Shown: one piece after another, positions 33,364-43,800 of the stretch
Numbering within the stretch: the first letter of the stretch is position 1
Layout: the number at the start of each line of letters is the position of its first letter
Source of the DNA: Bacteroidia bacterium
GTDB taxonomy: Bacteria; Bacteroidota; Bacteroidia; UKL13-3
Direction: 5' to 3'
Length of the DNA: 54,855 nucleotides
NCBI GenBank assembly: GCA_018058135.1
Contig: JAGPCK010000017.1
Span: 1-54,855, forward strand
Program-made: the position numbers and the translations under genes
The notes under the pieces: model-generated
What the model was told of the DNA's origin: nothing
The model's input: only the letters and a program-made list of their open reading frames with translations
Databases searched by the model: none

Positions 33364-35301
33364 CTATTTGCTTAAACCCAAAAACTTCAGTAATCCGCCA
33401 AACATTACGTTGTTGGTAGGAGTAAAGGAAGCTGAAGGTGCATAAGTACTTTTATTATTTGTTAATTCAGGATGCGGGTGTTCGAACTCCTGATCTACAT
33501 CAGTTTGTCCTTCGTGAGGGACATTCTGAGGCATGAAATCTTCTACGTAGTTCGGATTGCTGTAGTCATATGGCCAGCGGTAAACAGACGGAATTTCTCC
33601 GGGCCAGTTACCGTGAATATGTTCAACAGGTGCAGTCCATTCGAGTGTATTTGATCTCCAAGGGTTTTGTTCAGTTTTTCTGCCTTTGAAAATGCTGTAG
33701 AAGAAGTTAACTAAGAAGATTAACTGAGCTAAACCACCCAACAATGCACATACAGTAATGAATTCGTTTACGTCAATCCAAATATTGAATTGATCATAAG
33801 CAGTGTTTGCATAATATCTGCGCGGTACACCGGCTAAACCTATAAAGTGCATAGGGAAGAATACTCCATAAGCTGAAATAAAGGTAAGCCAGAAATGCAG
33901 GTAACCTGCAGACTTGCTCATGTGGCGTTTAAACATTTTAGGGAACCAGTGGTAAATGCCGGAGAACATACCAAAAATAGCCGCACTACCCATTACAATG
34001 TGGAAGTGAGCCACTACGAAATAGGTATCGTGCAGGTTAATATCCAAGGTAGCATTTCCTAAGAAAATACCTGTTAATCCGCCTGAGATAAAGAAGGACA
34101 CCAATCCGATAGCAAACATCATGGCAGGTGTAAAGTGAATATTACCTCTCCACATGGTGGCCAGGTAGTTAAATGTTTTTACCGCTGAAGGAACGGCAAT
34201 GATTAAGGTGGTTACCATGAATACTGAACCCAGGAAAGGATTCATACCTGTAATAAACATATGGTGAGCCCACACAATGAATGATAGTACTGCGATTGCC
34301 AGAATAGAAATAATCATTGCACGGTAACCGAAAATTGGTTTACGAGAGTTGGTAGCAATAACTTCAGAAGTGATACCTAAAGCAGGTAATAAGATAATGT
34401 ATACTTCCGGGTGACCCAAGAACCAGAACAAATGCTGGAACAGGATAGGGCTACCACCGGTTCTTTCTACTCCACCGGTTAAATCAATCGGAATATCAGA
34501 CAGGTAGAAACTGGTTTCGAAACTGCGGTCCATTACCAGAAGTAAAGAACCTCCCAACAATACTGGGAAAGATAAAAGACCTAATACTGCGGTAATTAAG
34601 AATGCCCAGATAGTTAGAGGAAGACGGGACATTTTCATACCGTTGGTACGCATATTTAACACCGTAGTAATGTAGTTAATACCACCTAACAGTGCTGATA
34701 CAATGAAGAATATCATGGAAACGAGCCACAGTGTCATTCCTGTTCCTGATCCGGGTATGGCTTTAGGCAACGCACTCAGCGGAGGGTAAACTGTCCATCC
34801 TGCTGAAGCAGGTCCGTCATCCACAAACAAAGAGGCGAACATCACAAATGAAGAGAGGAAGAAGAACCAGTAGGACAGCATATTCATGAAAGGAGATGCC
34901 ATGTCGCGTGCACCTACCTGCAATGGAATAAGCAGGTTACTGAACGTTCCGCTCAATCCGGCTGTTAGTACAAAGAATACCATGATGGTACCGTGAATAG
35001 TAATAAGGGCCAGATAAAAGTTAGGGTCAAGTTTACCAAACCCGGTAGCTTCATCTACACTTATCCATTTACCTAAGAACGGTTTCAGGAAAGCCATGTC
35101 CATATCAGGGTATCCCAACTGAAGACGGAATACCATTGACATAAGCATACCCAGTACCCCCATTACAATACCTGTAATGAGGAACTGCTTAGCAATCATT
35201 TTGTGGTCCTGACTGAAAACATACTTGCTGATGAATGTTTCTTCATGGTGATGCTCATGAGCGTGACCATGTGCATCGTGACTGTGATCGTGATGACTCA
35301 T
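33364..35301 (-). CDS. Cytochrome c oxidase subunit I
   Basis: A 645-residue twelve-helix catalytic subunit holding heme a, heme a3 and CuB. Key residues are visible: the FLGHPEVYIILLP segment with the His-Tyr crosslink, WAHHMFITGM with the CuB histidines, and HDTYFVVAHFHIVMG with the heme ligands. The N-terminus has an unusual histidine-rich stretch within the first 25 residues (HDHSHDAHGHAHEHHHEE), cytoplasmic and possibly metal-binding. It is preceded by coxII and followed by ctaA. Confidence 0.96.
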   Translation of the reverse strand: MSHHDHSHDAHGHAHEHHHEETFISKYVFSQDHKMIAKQFLITGIVMGVLGMLMSMVFRLQLGYPDMDMAFLKPFLGKWISVDEATGFGKLDPNFYLALITIHGTIMVFFVLTAGLSGTFSNLLIPLQVGARDMASPFMNMLSYWFFFLSSFVMFASLFVDDGPASAGWTVYPPLSALPKAIPGSGTGMTLWLVSMIFFIVSALLGGINYITTVLNMRTNGMKMSRLPLTIWAFLITAVLGLLSFPVLLGGSLLLVMDRSFETSFYLSDIPIDLTGGVERTGGSPILFQHLFWFLGHPEVYIILLPALGITSEVIATNSRKPIFGYRAMIISILAIAVLSFIVWAHHMFITGMNPFLGSVFMVTTLIIAVPSAVKTFNYLATMWRGNIHFTPAMMFAIGLVSFFISGGLTGIFLGNATLDINLHDTYFVVAHFHIVMGSAAIFGMFSGIYHWFPKMFKRHMSKSAGYLHFWLTFISAYGVFFPMHFIGLAGVPRRYYANTAYDQFNIWIDVNEFITVCALLGGLAQLIFLVNFFYSIFKGRKTEQNPWRSNTLEWTAPVEHIHGNWPGEIPSVYRWPYDYSNPNYVEDFMPQNVPHEGQTDVDQEFEHPHPELTNNKSTYAPSASFTPTNNVMFGGLLKFLGLSK

Positions 35302-35337
35302 ATTTGAATTCTTTCGATTTTTTGCGGTTAAGAGAAA

Positions 35338-36861
35338 TTATTTAACTGAAGCTAAAGCCTTTTTAGTGGTTTTATCTTTTGACGCCTGAACTGCATTTTC
35401 TTCTGCAGGAGCGGCAGCGGGAACTTCTTCTGCTTTTTTAGCAAATGCAGGTTTTTGTTCAGCTACCCATTTCTTGTAGTTTTCTTCCGTGTCAATGATT
35501 ACTTTAACTTTCATACGGTAGTGTGCACTTCCGCATATTTTGTTACACAACAGCGCGTAATCAAAGGTAGGGTCACCTAATTCGGCTTGTTTATCTGCAG
35601 TTGTGATGGTGGGAGTGAATGTAAATTCAGTTGGCAGACCAGGTACGCAGTTCATTTGTACACGGAAATGCGGCAGGTAAGCACTATGAATTACATCTTT
35701 AGCTCTGAACTTCAAGGTTACCGGCTTATTTACAGGCAAGTGAATTTCGCTGCTGGTGAAGTCATCTGCTGATTTAGGGTCATCAGGAAGTACACCTAAA
35801 GCATTAGATTTTCCAATCTGACGGAAATCATAGCTACCCAATTCTTTATCACTACCCGGATAGCGGGCTGTCCAACCGAACTGGTAAGCAAATACCTCAA
35901 TCTTAGGTGTACCTTCAGCTGGTTTAGTGAATATCTTGTTCCAGTATTTCAAGCCGTTAATAACCAATACAGTTAATACTATGGCAGGAACAATAGTCCA
36001 GATGTATTCAATCTTATCATTGTGTGAGTAGAAAAATGCTTTTTCATTTTTCCGGTTTTTATATTTAAAAGCGAAGAAAAATAATGCAATCTGAGTTATA
36101 ATAAATACAACCCCTGTAAAGAAAAGGGTGATATTAAACATTTTATCAATTCCAACACCATGCTCTGATGCAGCAGTATTAGCATTTACGGTTAGTTTGC
36201 CATGGACTACAAATTCCCAAACAGCTAGAATCAAACCGACAGAACCAACAACTAACATGAGGGTAGCGTTAACCTTGTTCCAGTTAATTACCTCACGTCC
36301 TTGTATTTTACCAACTGTATCCAAAATACTGAATACCTGTACAATTACAACGGTCAGTAAACTAACAATAATAACCAGCAACCAGTGGATACGGGATTTA
36401 GTTTGTTTGTTTGCACCGGTCGCAGGAGCTGCAGCGGTGGAAGAGGCTGACTCATTTCCTGTAGAGGCTGCAACGGCTGCAGGAGCAGCTTCGCTTTCTT
36501 GTTTTACGTATGCTAGAATGCTCTTAACTTGTACATCTGATAAGCCATCAAAAGAGGTCATTACAGATTGGTTATACTTGTTGTACAACTCAACGGCATA
36601 AGCATCTCCGCTTTTTACAACGGCCTGTGAATTTTTAATCCATTTAATAAGCCAGGCTTCGTCTTTACGCTTGTGAACGTCTTTCAAAGCCGGACCAACC
36701 ACTTGCTCTTTTATGGCGTGGCAGGAAACGCAATTCGCGTCAAATAATTTTTTGCCTTCTTCCGCACTTTGTGCTGAGGCTGAAAATGTTAACGCAAAAA
36801 TTGCCGTTAATAGGGAGAGCTTTTTAACCAGTTTCAAGCTTCCTGAAAAGTGTGAAATCAT
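35338..36861 (-). CDS. Cytochrome c oxidase subunit II with N-terminal cytochrome c domain
   Basis: A 507-residue fusion. A signal peptide (cut near residue 31) leads into a monoheme cytochrome c domain with CVSCH at 44-48 and a methionine-containing segment QSVMTSFDGLS. A linker rich in Ala, Ser and Thr follows, then four membrane segments rather than the usual two, and the CuA domain: DVIHSAYLPHFRVQMN and CNKICGSAHYRM (C439, C443, H447, M450). In caa3 oxidases the cytochrome c domain usually follows the CuA domain; here it precedes it. It is first in the cluster on this strand and controls its expression. Confidence 0.92.
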   Translation of the reverse strand: MISHFSGSLKLVKKLSLLTAIFALTFSASAQSAEEGKKLFDANCVSCHAIKEQVVGPALKDVHKRKDEAWLIKWIKNSQAVVKSGDAYAVELYNKYNQSVMTSFDGLSDVQVKSILAYVKQESEAAPAAVAASTGNESASSTAAAPATGANKQTKSRIHWLLVIIVSLLTVVIVQVFSILDTVGKIQGREVINWNKVNATLMLVVGSVGLILAVWEFVVHGKLTVNANTAASEHGVGIDKMFNITLFFTGVVFIITQIALFFFAFKYKNRKNEKAFFYSHNDKIEYIWTIVPAIVLTVLVINGLKYWNKIFTKPAEGTPKIEVFAYQFGWTARYPGSDKELGSYDFRQIGKSNALGVLPDDPKSADDFTSSEIHLPVNKPVTLKFRAKDVIHSAYLPHFRVQMNCVPGLPTEFTFTPTITTADKQAELGDPTFDYALLCNKICGSAHYRMKVKVIIDTEENYKKWVAEQKPAFAKKAEEVPAAAPAEENAVQASKDKTTKKALASVK

Positions 36862-37040
36862 AGTGCCTGTATGGGTTTTAAAGGGTTATGCATACTGTTT
36901 CAATCTGCAATAATACAATGTATGGCCATTAAATCTTGGAGTTTTTACTAAATTTTTACATGCCCAATTGTTAATAACTGCTTCCCTGCTGTAAATGAGT
37001 TCAATACTACAGATTGGATTATTTCTAAATTTCATTTTTC

Positions 37041-38897
37041 TTATTCTGAGGGTAACAGCAGCAGGCTTTCGAAGCAATGAAAGGCAAATCCTTTAAATGA
37101 CGGATAAACTAACAATATTGGTGCAGCTGTATAAACTTCTTCGAGCATGCGTTGCAAACTTTTACCCTGAAAACTAAGTTTGGTATTGGTTTCTGAAGGT
37201 TGATAAATTACCTGTACGGTACTTAAACCATCCTTTGCCTTTTTTTTGATAACCCGCCATTCTGAAGAATTGCGGTTCAAATATTCATTTAACATTACTG
37301 CCATATGTTCTTTGTCAGCCTTCACTTGCCATTGAGCCAAAAGGTTTTGAAACTCAACAATAGCCATTTTATTTTGTTTGCGTATTTTTCTTTTAACCTT
37401 TTGAGGCTGCTCTATGCCCATAAATATGTAGCCGTTGTATTCAAACAGCATCAAACGAAACCCTTTGTACCTGCTGCTTCTGCTAATCACCTTTTCGTTT
37501 TGTTTCAAAAAATCGCTGAGTTCATCTTTTCCAAAACAGGTAAACAAGGTATAACCTCCCGGAGTTTCTGTAATAGTTTCTACACCGGCCCAAATGGATT
37601 TACCCGGAATGCCCGAAGCATAAATAATCTCATTGAGGTCCTTATTAATCATTCCGTCTGAACCGTACGTGAAATTGCGGTAGCCCATAATGTCAATGTG
37701 CTGGGCCATATCAATCATATGGTAACTGGCGGCCTGTTCTTTGTTGTTGAATAAGGTGTGGGTGGCAGCCAACCCCGTGCTATCGGGGTCTTCATACCAA
37801 AACGGAATATCCAGACCTAAGATGAGGTTTTTTTGCCTGCACAGTTCTGCCAGTTTCTTTTTCAGGTCGAGGTTTTCGTAAATAATTTGTTTTTTTAATG
37901 AGGGGTCATTGAACCCGAGTAGAAGATAAGGTTCAATATCAAAGTGAGCACCAGCCAGCTTTTCTTTAAAAGAGGCTGATGCATTATACTGAGCAATGAG
38001 GTTAACAATACTTAAAGGTACTTCATGCTTTTCATAAAGTCCCCATTCAGGTGAGCCATCCAGGCCGTATATTTTAATTCCCTTGTCGTAACACAAAGAA
38101 GTAAGTGCTTTTAAAGAATCGGCAAACAGAAGAGTGGTGAGGTTATCGTCATAAAACAGTTGCAGGTAAACGTGCTGAATATTCAACCGCTTGCAGTAGT
38201 CGAAAAACTTTTCCCGGTAGGCCAGGTTGTTAAACAGTTTGTTGGTTTGCCACACCCACATGGCATTTTGTAATTCTTTGTTCAGCCGTTGAATGTTGGG
38301 CTGAGTGGTAAGCGGGGTGGGGTCGTTTGCCGTTTTTTTCAGGCAAATATCATCGACAAAAACTTCATAACATCCGGTTGAGGTGAAGTTAAACGTGAGT
38401 CCGGCCAGTTGAGATGGATCAAAACGTTCCAAGTCTTTTAGCGGAATCAACACTTCCTGCCATACAGTAGTAATACCTTGTGGTAAGTAAGTGGATAAAG
38501 GCTTGGCCGGACGCGAATCTTCCCGCTCACTCAGGCTTTTATCCGACAATTGTATCTGCACCTGTTCACCACCTTTGGCCCCTTTGATGTAAAACGAGAT
38601 GTAGTTGAACTCAGCAGCATGAATGTATCGTACCTGATTCCGTTTAATAAAGAAAAAGTTTATCCAGGCTCCGCAATATCCTTCTGTTTGTTTGCAGGCA
38701 ATCACTTGTAAGCTTTTACCACCGGCACCATGATACACACTGTCTGTTAAATAGATTTTTGAAGAGGAGGGAGCGCGTTCAAACTTGTTGTAGCCGCCTT
38801 TAAAATCGAGGGAGTCGAAGTTCCACAGGGGTAGTGTGTTTTGAGCCGCACATAAACTACATTGTAGCAATAAAAGAAAGGAGAGTATGGTTTTCAT
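37041..38897 (-). CDS. Exported TIM-barrel protein with carbohydrate-binding-like N-terminal domain
   Basis: A 618-residue exported protein. After a signal peptide (LLLLQCSLCAAQ) there is a beta-sandwich of about 170 residues (FNYISFYIKGAKGGEQVQIQL, GCYEVFVDDICLKK) resembling carbohydrate-binding modules. A TIM-barrel-like region then shows AGAHFDIEPYLLLGF, where D and E would be candidate acids, plus ILGLDIPFWYEDPD. The C-terminal 130 residues are not recognised. Substrate and activity are unknown, though a glycoside-hydrolase-like fold is likely. Its ATG overlaps the stop of the DUF1801 gene (ATGA). Confidence 0.7.
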   Translation of the reverse strand: MKTILSFLLLLQCSLCAAQNTLPLWNFDSLDFKGGYNKFERAPSSSKIYLTDSVYHGAGGKSLQVIACKQTEGYCGAWINFFFIKRNQVRYIHAAEFNYISFYIKGAKGGEQVQIQLSDKSLSEREDSRPAKPLSTYLPQGITTVWQEVLIPLKDLERFDPSQLAGLTFNFTSTGCYEVFVDDICLKKTANDPTPLTTQPNIQRLNKELQNAMWVWQTNKLFNNLAYREKFFDYCKRLNIQHVYLQLFYDDNLTTLLFADSLKALTSLCYDKGIKIYGLDGSPEWGLYEKHEVPLSIVNLIAQYNASASFKEKLAGAHFDIEPYLLLGFNDPSLKKQIIYENLDLKKKLAELCRQKNLILGLDIPFWYEDPDSTGLAATHTLFNNKEQAASYHMIDMAQHIDIMGYRNFTYGSDGMINKDLNEIIYASGIPGKSIWAGVETITETPGGYTLFTCFGKDELSDFLKQNEKVISRSSRYKGFRLMLFEYNGYIFMGIEQPQKVKRKIRKQNKMAIVEFQNLLAQWQVKADKEHMAVMLNEYLNRNSSEWRVIKKKAKDGLSTVQVIYQPSETNTKLSFQGKSLQRMLEEVYTAAPILLVYPSFKGFAFHCFESLLLLPSE

Positions 38898-39301
38898 TTT
38901 TTACTTTTCATTTCATCCAACTCTGCTGCTTCAAACAAAAGTGTGCGGATTATTTCTTCGTGTTCATTAATTTCTTTAAGGGTATAAAACATTCGGGTGG
39001 CGATTACTTTCTTTTTATCCATATTCAAAAAATTCCACTCGTCATGCAATTGTTGTCCGTTGGCAAAACCCAGCGATACTCCCTCGCGTGTGCCGCCCCA
39101 TGGGATGGAGCCCGGCCAGATGTAACACAGGCGTTTGCTCTTAAAATAAAAGGGGGCATTGTAGTTCAGTCGCTCAGTAACGTGGGGGATGCAATCGAAA
39201 ATTAACCCACGCAAACGATTGACCATGGCACGTTCGTGTTCAGGTAAATAATCGAGGCATTCCTGTACATCAGCAAAACTTACGTTCTGAAATTTGTTCA
39301 T
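38894..39301 (-). CDS. DUF1801 protein
   Basis: A 135-residue protein starting at ATG 39301 (MNKFQNVSF); a longer frame upstream is poor. The family signature is LPEHERAMVNRLRGLIFDCIPHVTERLNYNAPFY plus CYIWPGSIPWGG and VSLGFANGQQL. DUF1801 (YdhG-like) has a small iron-transport-related frataxin-like fold and unknown function. It overlaps both neighbours by four bases (ATGA), coupling it to the VIT-type transporter and the TIM-barrel gene. Confidence 0.8.
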   Translation of the reverse strand: MNKFQNVSFADVQECLDYLPEHERAMVNRLRGLIFDCIPHVTERLNYNAPFYFKSKRLCYIWPGSIPWGGTREGVSLGFANGQQLHDEWNFLNMDKKKVIATRMFYTLKEINEHEEIIRTLLFEAAELDEMKSKK

Positions 39302-40005
39302 CAGCCCAGCATCTTGGCCACAAAAAAGGCCGCACCGGCTGCTAATGCTCCGATGGCCATTATGCGCAGGCCACCTTTTAAAGGATGCTGACCAATAAGT
39401 TTGCTTTTGACGTAACCGAAAATAAACAAACATACCAAGGTGATGATGCTGGAATACAATAGTCCCGATTCAGGCAGATCAGTAAAAATGTAAGCCAGTA
39501 AGGGAATAAATCCGCCAACAACGTATGATGTGCCGATGGTTAATGCACTTTGCCTTGCACGGTTTAAGCTGGGTTTTTCGAGGCCCAGTTCAAATTTCAT
39601 CATAAAATCAACCCAGCGTTTTTTATCGGTAGCCAAATCATCAGCAACTTCATCCTGTATCTTTTTACTGATGCCGAATTCTACAAACACATCCCGCACT
39701 TCCTGTTTTTCTTTTTCAGGAAACTTGTCTACTTCGAAGTATTCTCGTTTAAGTTCAGCATCGTAATGTTCGAGTTCGGTTTTGCCGGCTAAGTAACCAC
39801 CTAAACCCATTGCAATAGAACCTGCAATAATCTCTGCGGTACCTGCTGTAATGATGATGGCATTTGAATCAACTGCACCGCTTAATCCTGCTGCCAGTGC
39901 AAAGGGTACAGTTAATCCGTCACTCATACCAATTACCACATCGCGCACAATTTCCGAGCCTTTAAAATGCTTTTCTTCATGCGAATGGTGCAGGTGAATA
40001 TCCAT
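39301..40005 (-). CDS. VIT1/CCC1-family transporter
   Basis: A 234-residue membrane protein of the VIT1/CCC1 family (iron or manganese transport). It shows VRDVVIGMSDGLTVPFALAAGLSGA, GSIAMGLGGYLAGKTE, a cytoplasmic helical metal-binding domain (residues ~75-140) and the C-terminal pair of helices. The N-terminus has HLHHSHEEKH. Iron efflux or detoxification fits the coupling to DUF1801. It lies five bases downstream of fabI. Confidence 0.88.
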   Translation of the reverse strand: MDIHLHHSHEEKHFKGSEIVRDVVIGMSDGLTVPFALAAGLSGAVDSNAIIITAGTAEIIAGSIAMGLGGYLAGKTELEHYDAELKREYFEVDKFPEKEKQEVRDVFVEFGISKKIQDEVADDLATDKKRWVDFMMKFELGLEKPSLNRARQSALTIGTSYVVGGFIPLLAYIFTDLPESGLLYSSIITLVCLFIFGYVKSKLIGQHPLKGGLRIMAIGALAAGAAFFVAKMLG

Positions 40006-40010
40006 AATAA

Positions 40011-40832
40011 TTATCCTTCTTTAGGTGTAAGTCTTTCTACCAGTTCCTGGCTTACTCCGGTAAAGGAGAATCCTCCGTCATGGAATAAATTCTGCATGGT
40101 AACCATACGGGAGTAATCAGAGAACATGAGGGTAACATAATCCGCACAACTATCGGCTGAGGCGTTGCCTAGTGGCGACATAGCTTCTGCATATTCATGG
40201 AAGGCATCAAAACCTTTTACACCTGAACCGGCAGTAGTTTTAGTAGGTGATTGAGAGATGGTGTTTACACGTACTTTTTTAGCTTTACCGTAGTGGAAAC
40301 CCCAGCTGCGGGTAATGGATTCCAGCAATGATTTGGCATCGGCCATTTCACTGTAATCAGGAAATACGCGTTGTGCGGCTATGTATGTTAAAGCTACAGC
40401 AGAACCCCATTCAGAGATGGCATCTTTCTGGTAGCATATTTTCAATAAACGGTGAAGTGATATGGCTGAAATGTCGAGTGTTTTTTTCATGAACTCGTAA
40501 TCCAGATCAGTGTAGTGTTTGCCTTTACGAATGTTGAGTGACATGCCCACAGAGTGCAGCACAAAGTCAATTTTGCCACCCAGTATTTCCATTGATTTAT
40601 CGATAAGGTTCTCAATATCGGCATCACTGGTAACATCAGCCGGGATAATTTGTGCATTGCATTGAGCAGCCAGATCATTAATGGCTCCCATACGCATAGC
40701 AATAGGAGCGTTGGTCAATGTAAATGTTGCGCCTTCAGCATGGCAGCGTTGAGCCACTTTCCAAGCTATAGAGTTAGAATCTAACGCACCGAAGATGATG
40801 CCGCGTTTACCTTTCAAAAGATTGTAAGCCAT
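40011..40832 (-). CDS. fabI: Enoyl-[acyl-carrier-protein] reductase (NADH)
   Basis: A 273-residue FabI of the SDR superfamily for the last step of the fatty acid elongation cycle. The cofactor region is FGALDSNSIAWKVAQ, the active-site segment LTYIAAQRVFPDYSEMADAK holds the Y-x6-K pair, and the substrate loop SQSPTKTTAGSGVKGF follows. Length is normal. Start ATG at 40832. It is followed by the VIT-type transporter on the same strand. Confidence 0.95.
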   Translation of the reverse strand: MAYNLLKGKRGIIFGALDSNSIAWKVAQRCHAEGATFTLTNAPIAMRMGAINDLAAQCNAQIIPADVTSDADIENLIDKSMEILGGKIDFVLHSVGMSLNIRKGKHYTDLDYEFMKKTLDISAISLHRLLKICYQKDAISEWGSAVALTYIAAQRVFPDYSEMADAKSLLESITRSWGFHYGKAKKVRVNTISQSPTKTTAGSGVKGFDAFHEYAEAMSPLGNASADSCADYVTLMFSDYSRMVTMQNLFHDGGFSFTGVSQELVERLTPKEG

Positions 40833-40888
40833 ATTTATGTTGTCAAAATTTGAGTGTGCAAAATAGGAAAGTTTATACGAATACTAAA

Positions 40889-43800
40889 CTAATCTCCGCG
40901 GTTATCTAACAACATTGAATCAACAGGGGTGGTGGTAGTGGAATCAGTAGGCAGGTAAATGTTGTTGTCTTCCACCTTTTTAGCGTCAGTTTTTCTTTTT
41001 TTCTTCTTTTCACTACGCCTGAAAATCTCACCGATTTTATTGAACTGCCGACTGTAGTACAAACCCATACCCTGCGTTTGTACATTTTGTGTGTTAAACA
41101 GGTTGGAGTTATTGGTACTGAAAGCTTTCAGCTTCAAACGTCCGTCATCAGTTAAATCATATTTGGCCTGAAAGTTTATGTTCAAGTCGGTGCGCAAAAC
41201 ATCAGAACTTGTTTGTACCTCCAGGCGGTCATTCAAAAATCGTCTCGACAAAGAAATAATCATTTCCCGCTGTTTGCTTTCATCCTGAAACTGGTAGTTT
41301 AAGCCAATATCCCAGTTAGGGTCTATCTGAGAGAGCAAATTACTCAATTGGTTGGAGAGCAAATCACCTGCACTCTGGTATGCTGCACTTCCAAAATGAA
41401 CAGCACTGTTTCCGCTGGAACTTATTTGTCCTATGTTATCCGGTTGTGTAAACGAACCGGTCATGAGCAAACTGAAAAACTGTTTGTTCATTTCATCCTG
41501 ATTTCCTTTCAAGCGTTGAATGGCCTGAGTAGCCTGTGCTGTGGAGTTGCCCCCCATGGTGTTGAGCTCCGGGAAATTCAGGTCAAACTTAATATCGGGT
41601 TGCAGCAGCAGTCCGCTCAGCATTAGTTTACAATCAACCGGTATTCTTCGTTTGGCAGTGGTTTCATCTGTTGTGGTTATAAGCGGAGGTAAGGGTGTTC
41701 GCACTTTGTATACGGCTGTCATGTTCATCTGGGCTTTCAGTGCATCTCCGTTCCAGTTAATAGTTCCTCCGTTTTCAATTACAAATTTTTTGTTGATAAT
41801 GTTAAGAGCAGTAAACAGGTAGGCACCTTCCACTACGGTATATTGGCCGTACATCAGAAAGTCGCCTTGTTTGGTGAGTTCTAACCTCAGGTTGGCTTTT
41901 CCTTTCCCCCGTATCACGTCACCGGTTTGTGAATTGAACACCAGCTGAAATTCTGCATCGGGAGTAATTTCCAGATTAAACGTCATGGTAATGCCTGAGG
42001 TTTTGGCTTTAAATATCTCTGTTTTTTTGTTCAGTTTCCAGTTCTCGTAAGTAATGAAGCGAACAAAGTCTGATTTCTCTGCCTCTTCAGCATTACTTAA
42101 CGGCATCATTATTTTTGTACCTACACCTGTTTTTAAGCGGGCATCAATATTTACTGCTTCGAAAGTACCGGTAATGGTGGCTTCTCCTGTGGCATATCCT
42201 TTGCCGAAAAAGAGCTCATTGTCTTTGTACTCGGTATTCATTGCCCAGAAATCTTTTAACTCCCTGAAGTTAAATTTATAGCTGAAGTTGGTAAAATAAT
42301 CATGCTTCATCCAGCCCGATACTTCACAGTAAATTGCTTTTTTAGCCCGCTCATCCATCATCTGAAAATTCTTCAGAATAAAGATGTTTTCTTTTATCTC
42401 AATTTCAGCATCAATAATGTAAAATATCGATTGCAGGTATCCAACCTTAACCCCGGTGTTTTTTATTTTTGCCAGCCCGGTGAGTACCGGTTTTTTGAGT
42501 GTTCCGCCAATGTTGAGTTCAGCGCTTACTTTGCCTCCCATATCGCTGAATACAGCTTTTAGTTTTTCTTTAATAATGTTGAGGTGAAAGTAGCCTACAC
42601 TCACATCAATATCTATTTCCTGTTCTCCGGAAAGGTCAATATATCCTTTAGCCTTCATCTCCCTTATCTTTCCGTTATCAATGCTGGCATCTACCATCAT
42701 TCTGTTGAGTACACTTTCATAGGTACTGCTCAGGTTAATTTCACCTAGAGTGTCGTCAATAAAAACTGCATTTTTTATATTGAGGTTGGAGAGGAAAACC
42801 TGCCGGCTGTTCATGTACCTCAGGTTAGCATTTCCATTGGCTACACCGTTAAAATGGTAATTGCTGTCGTTTATAAAGTAACTGATTAAATCAAGGCCCA
42901 GATTGTTCACCTCTATCATCAGGTTTTCTTTGTTATTATTGGCATAAATACCGTTCAGTTTCACACTTTGGTTATTTTCAGCCAGCAGCAGGTTATTAAA
43001 CACAATGCCTGAATCGGTGATGCTAATGCTGCCGTCTTTTTTCAGGTTAAACGATTTGTTTTTGAACATCAGCTTAGAGGGTAAAAAGGTAATATCGGCT
43101 GAGTGTTCTTGCATCACAATGGATGCGGTAAGGTCTACTTCATTCTTTAACGTGTTTTCAATAAAATAAAACCGGTTGTTAATCTGGTTGGGTTTAAACA
43201 ATCCTTCGCACGAAGCCTTATCGGCCATCTTTTTGTTCTTCATGGTTACATGTGCGGCATTTACGGTATAGCGTATATCGGGCGAGTTAAACTTGCTGGC
43301 ATTTATTTTCAATTCTTTGGCCGACCACTGCTGAAAGGCAAAACTATCTACTGTAGCCTTCAGGTTCAGGTTGGCACTTCGGCTGTTGTACTCTGCTTTT
43401 ATTATTCCGTGATTAAAACTTAAATCAGGGTAAAAAAGAGGGAAGAAGGGCTCTGATGTTTTAAGGGTGAGTTGGATATCGCAATGCTGCTCGGGTAAGT
43501 TGGGGTAAACTTTCGGGAACAGGTAAGGAGCCTGTGTATGTAAAAAGTTGTTAATGGATTTGGGCAGGTAGTTAAAGTTGTATACTCCGCTCATGTCGAG
43601 GTCAAGTATACCGGAGGTAATATTAAGCCGCGAGATATTGTCTTTTTGTGCAGCATCAATTTTTATGTTTTCAAAAGGAATGTCTGTACCGTTTCGGGTA
43701 ATGCAAATGTTGTTGATGTAGAGCAAACCGTTGTTGTTGTAAAACTTATCATCTGCCGTAGCTTTCATGGTGGCATTAGCTGTAACAACTGTTTCATTGG

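Noticed and set aside
33364-35301. Histidine-rich N-terminus of oxidase subunit I as a separate metal-binding domain
   Set aside because: It is short and disordered-looking and histidine-rich tails are common in these subunits; nothing supports an independent domain.
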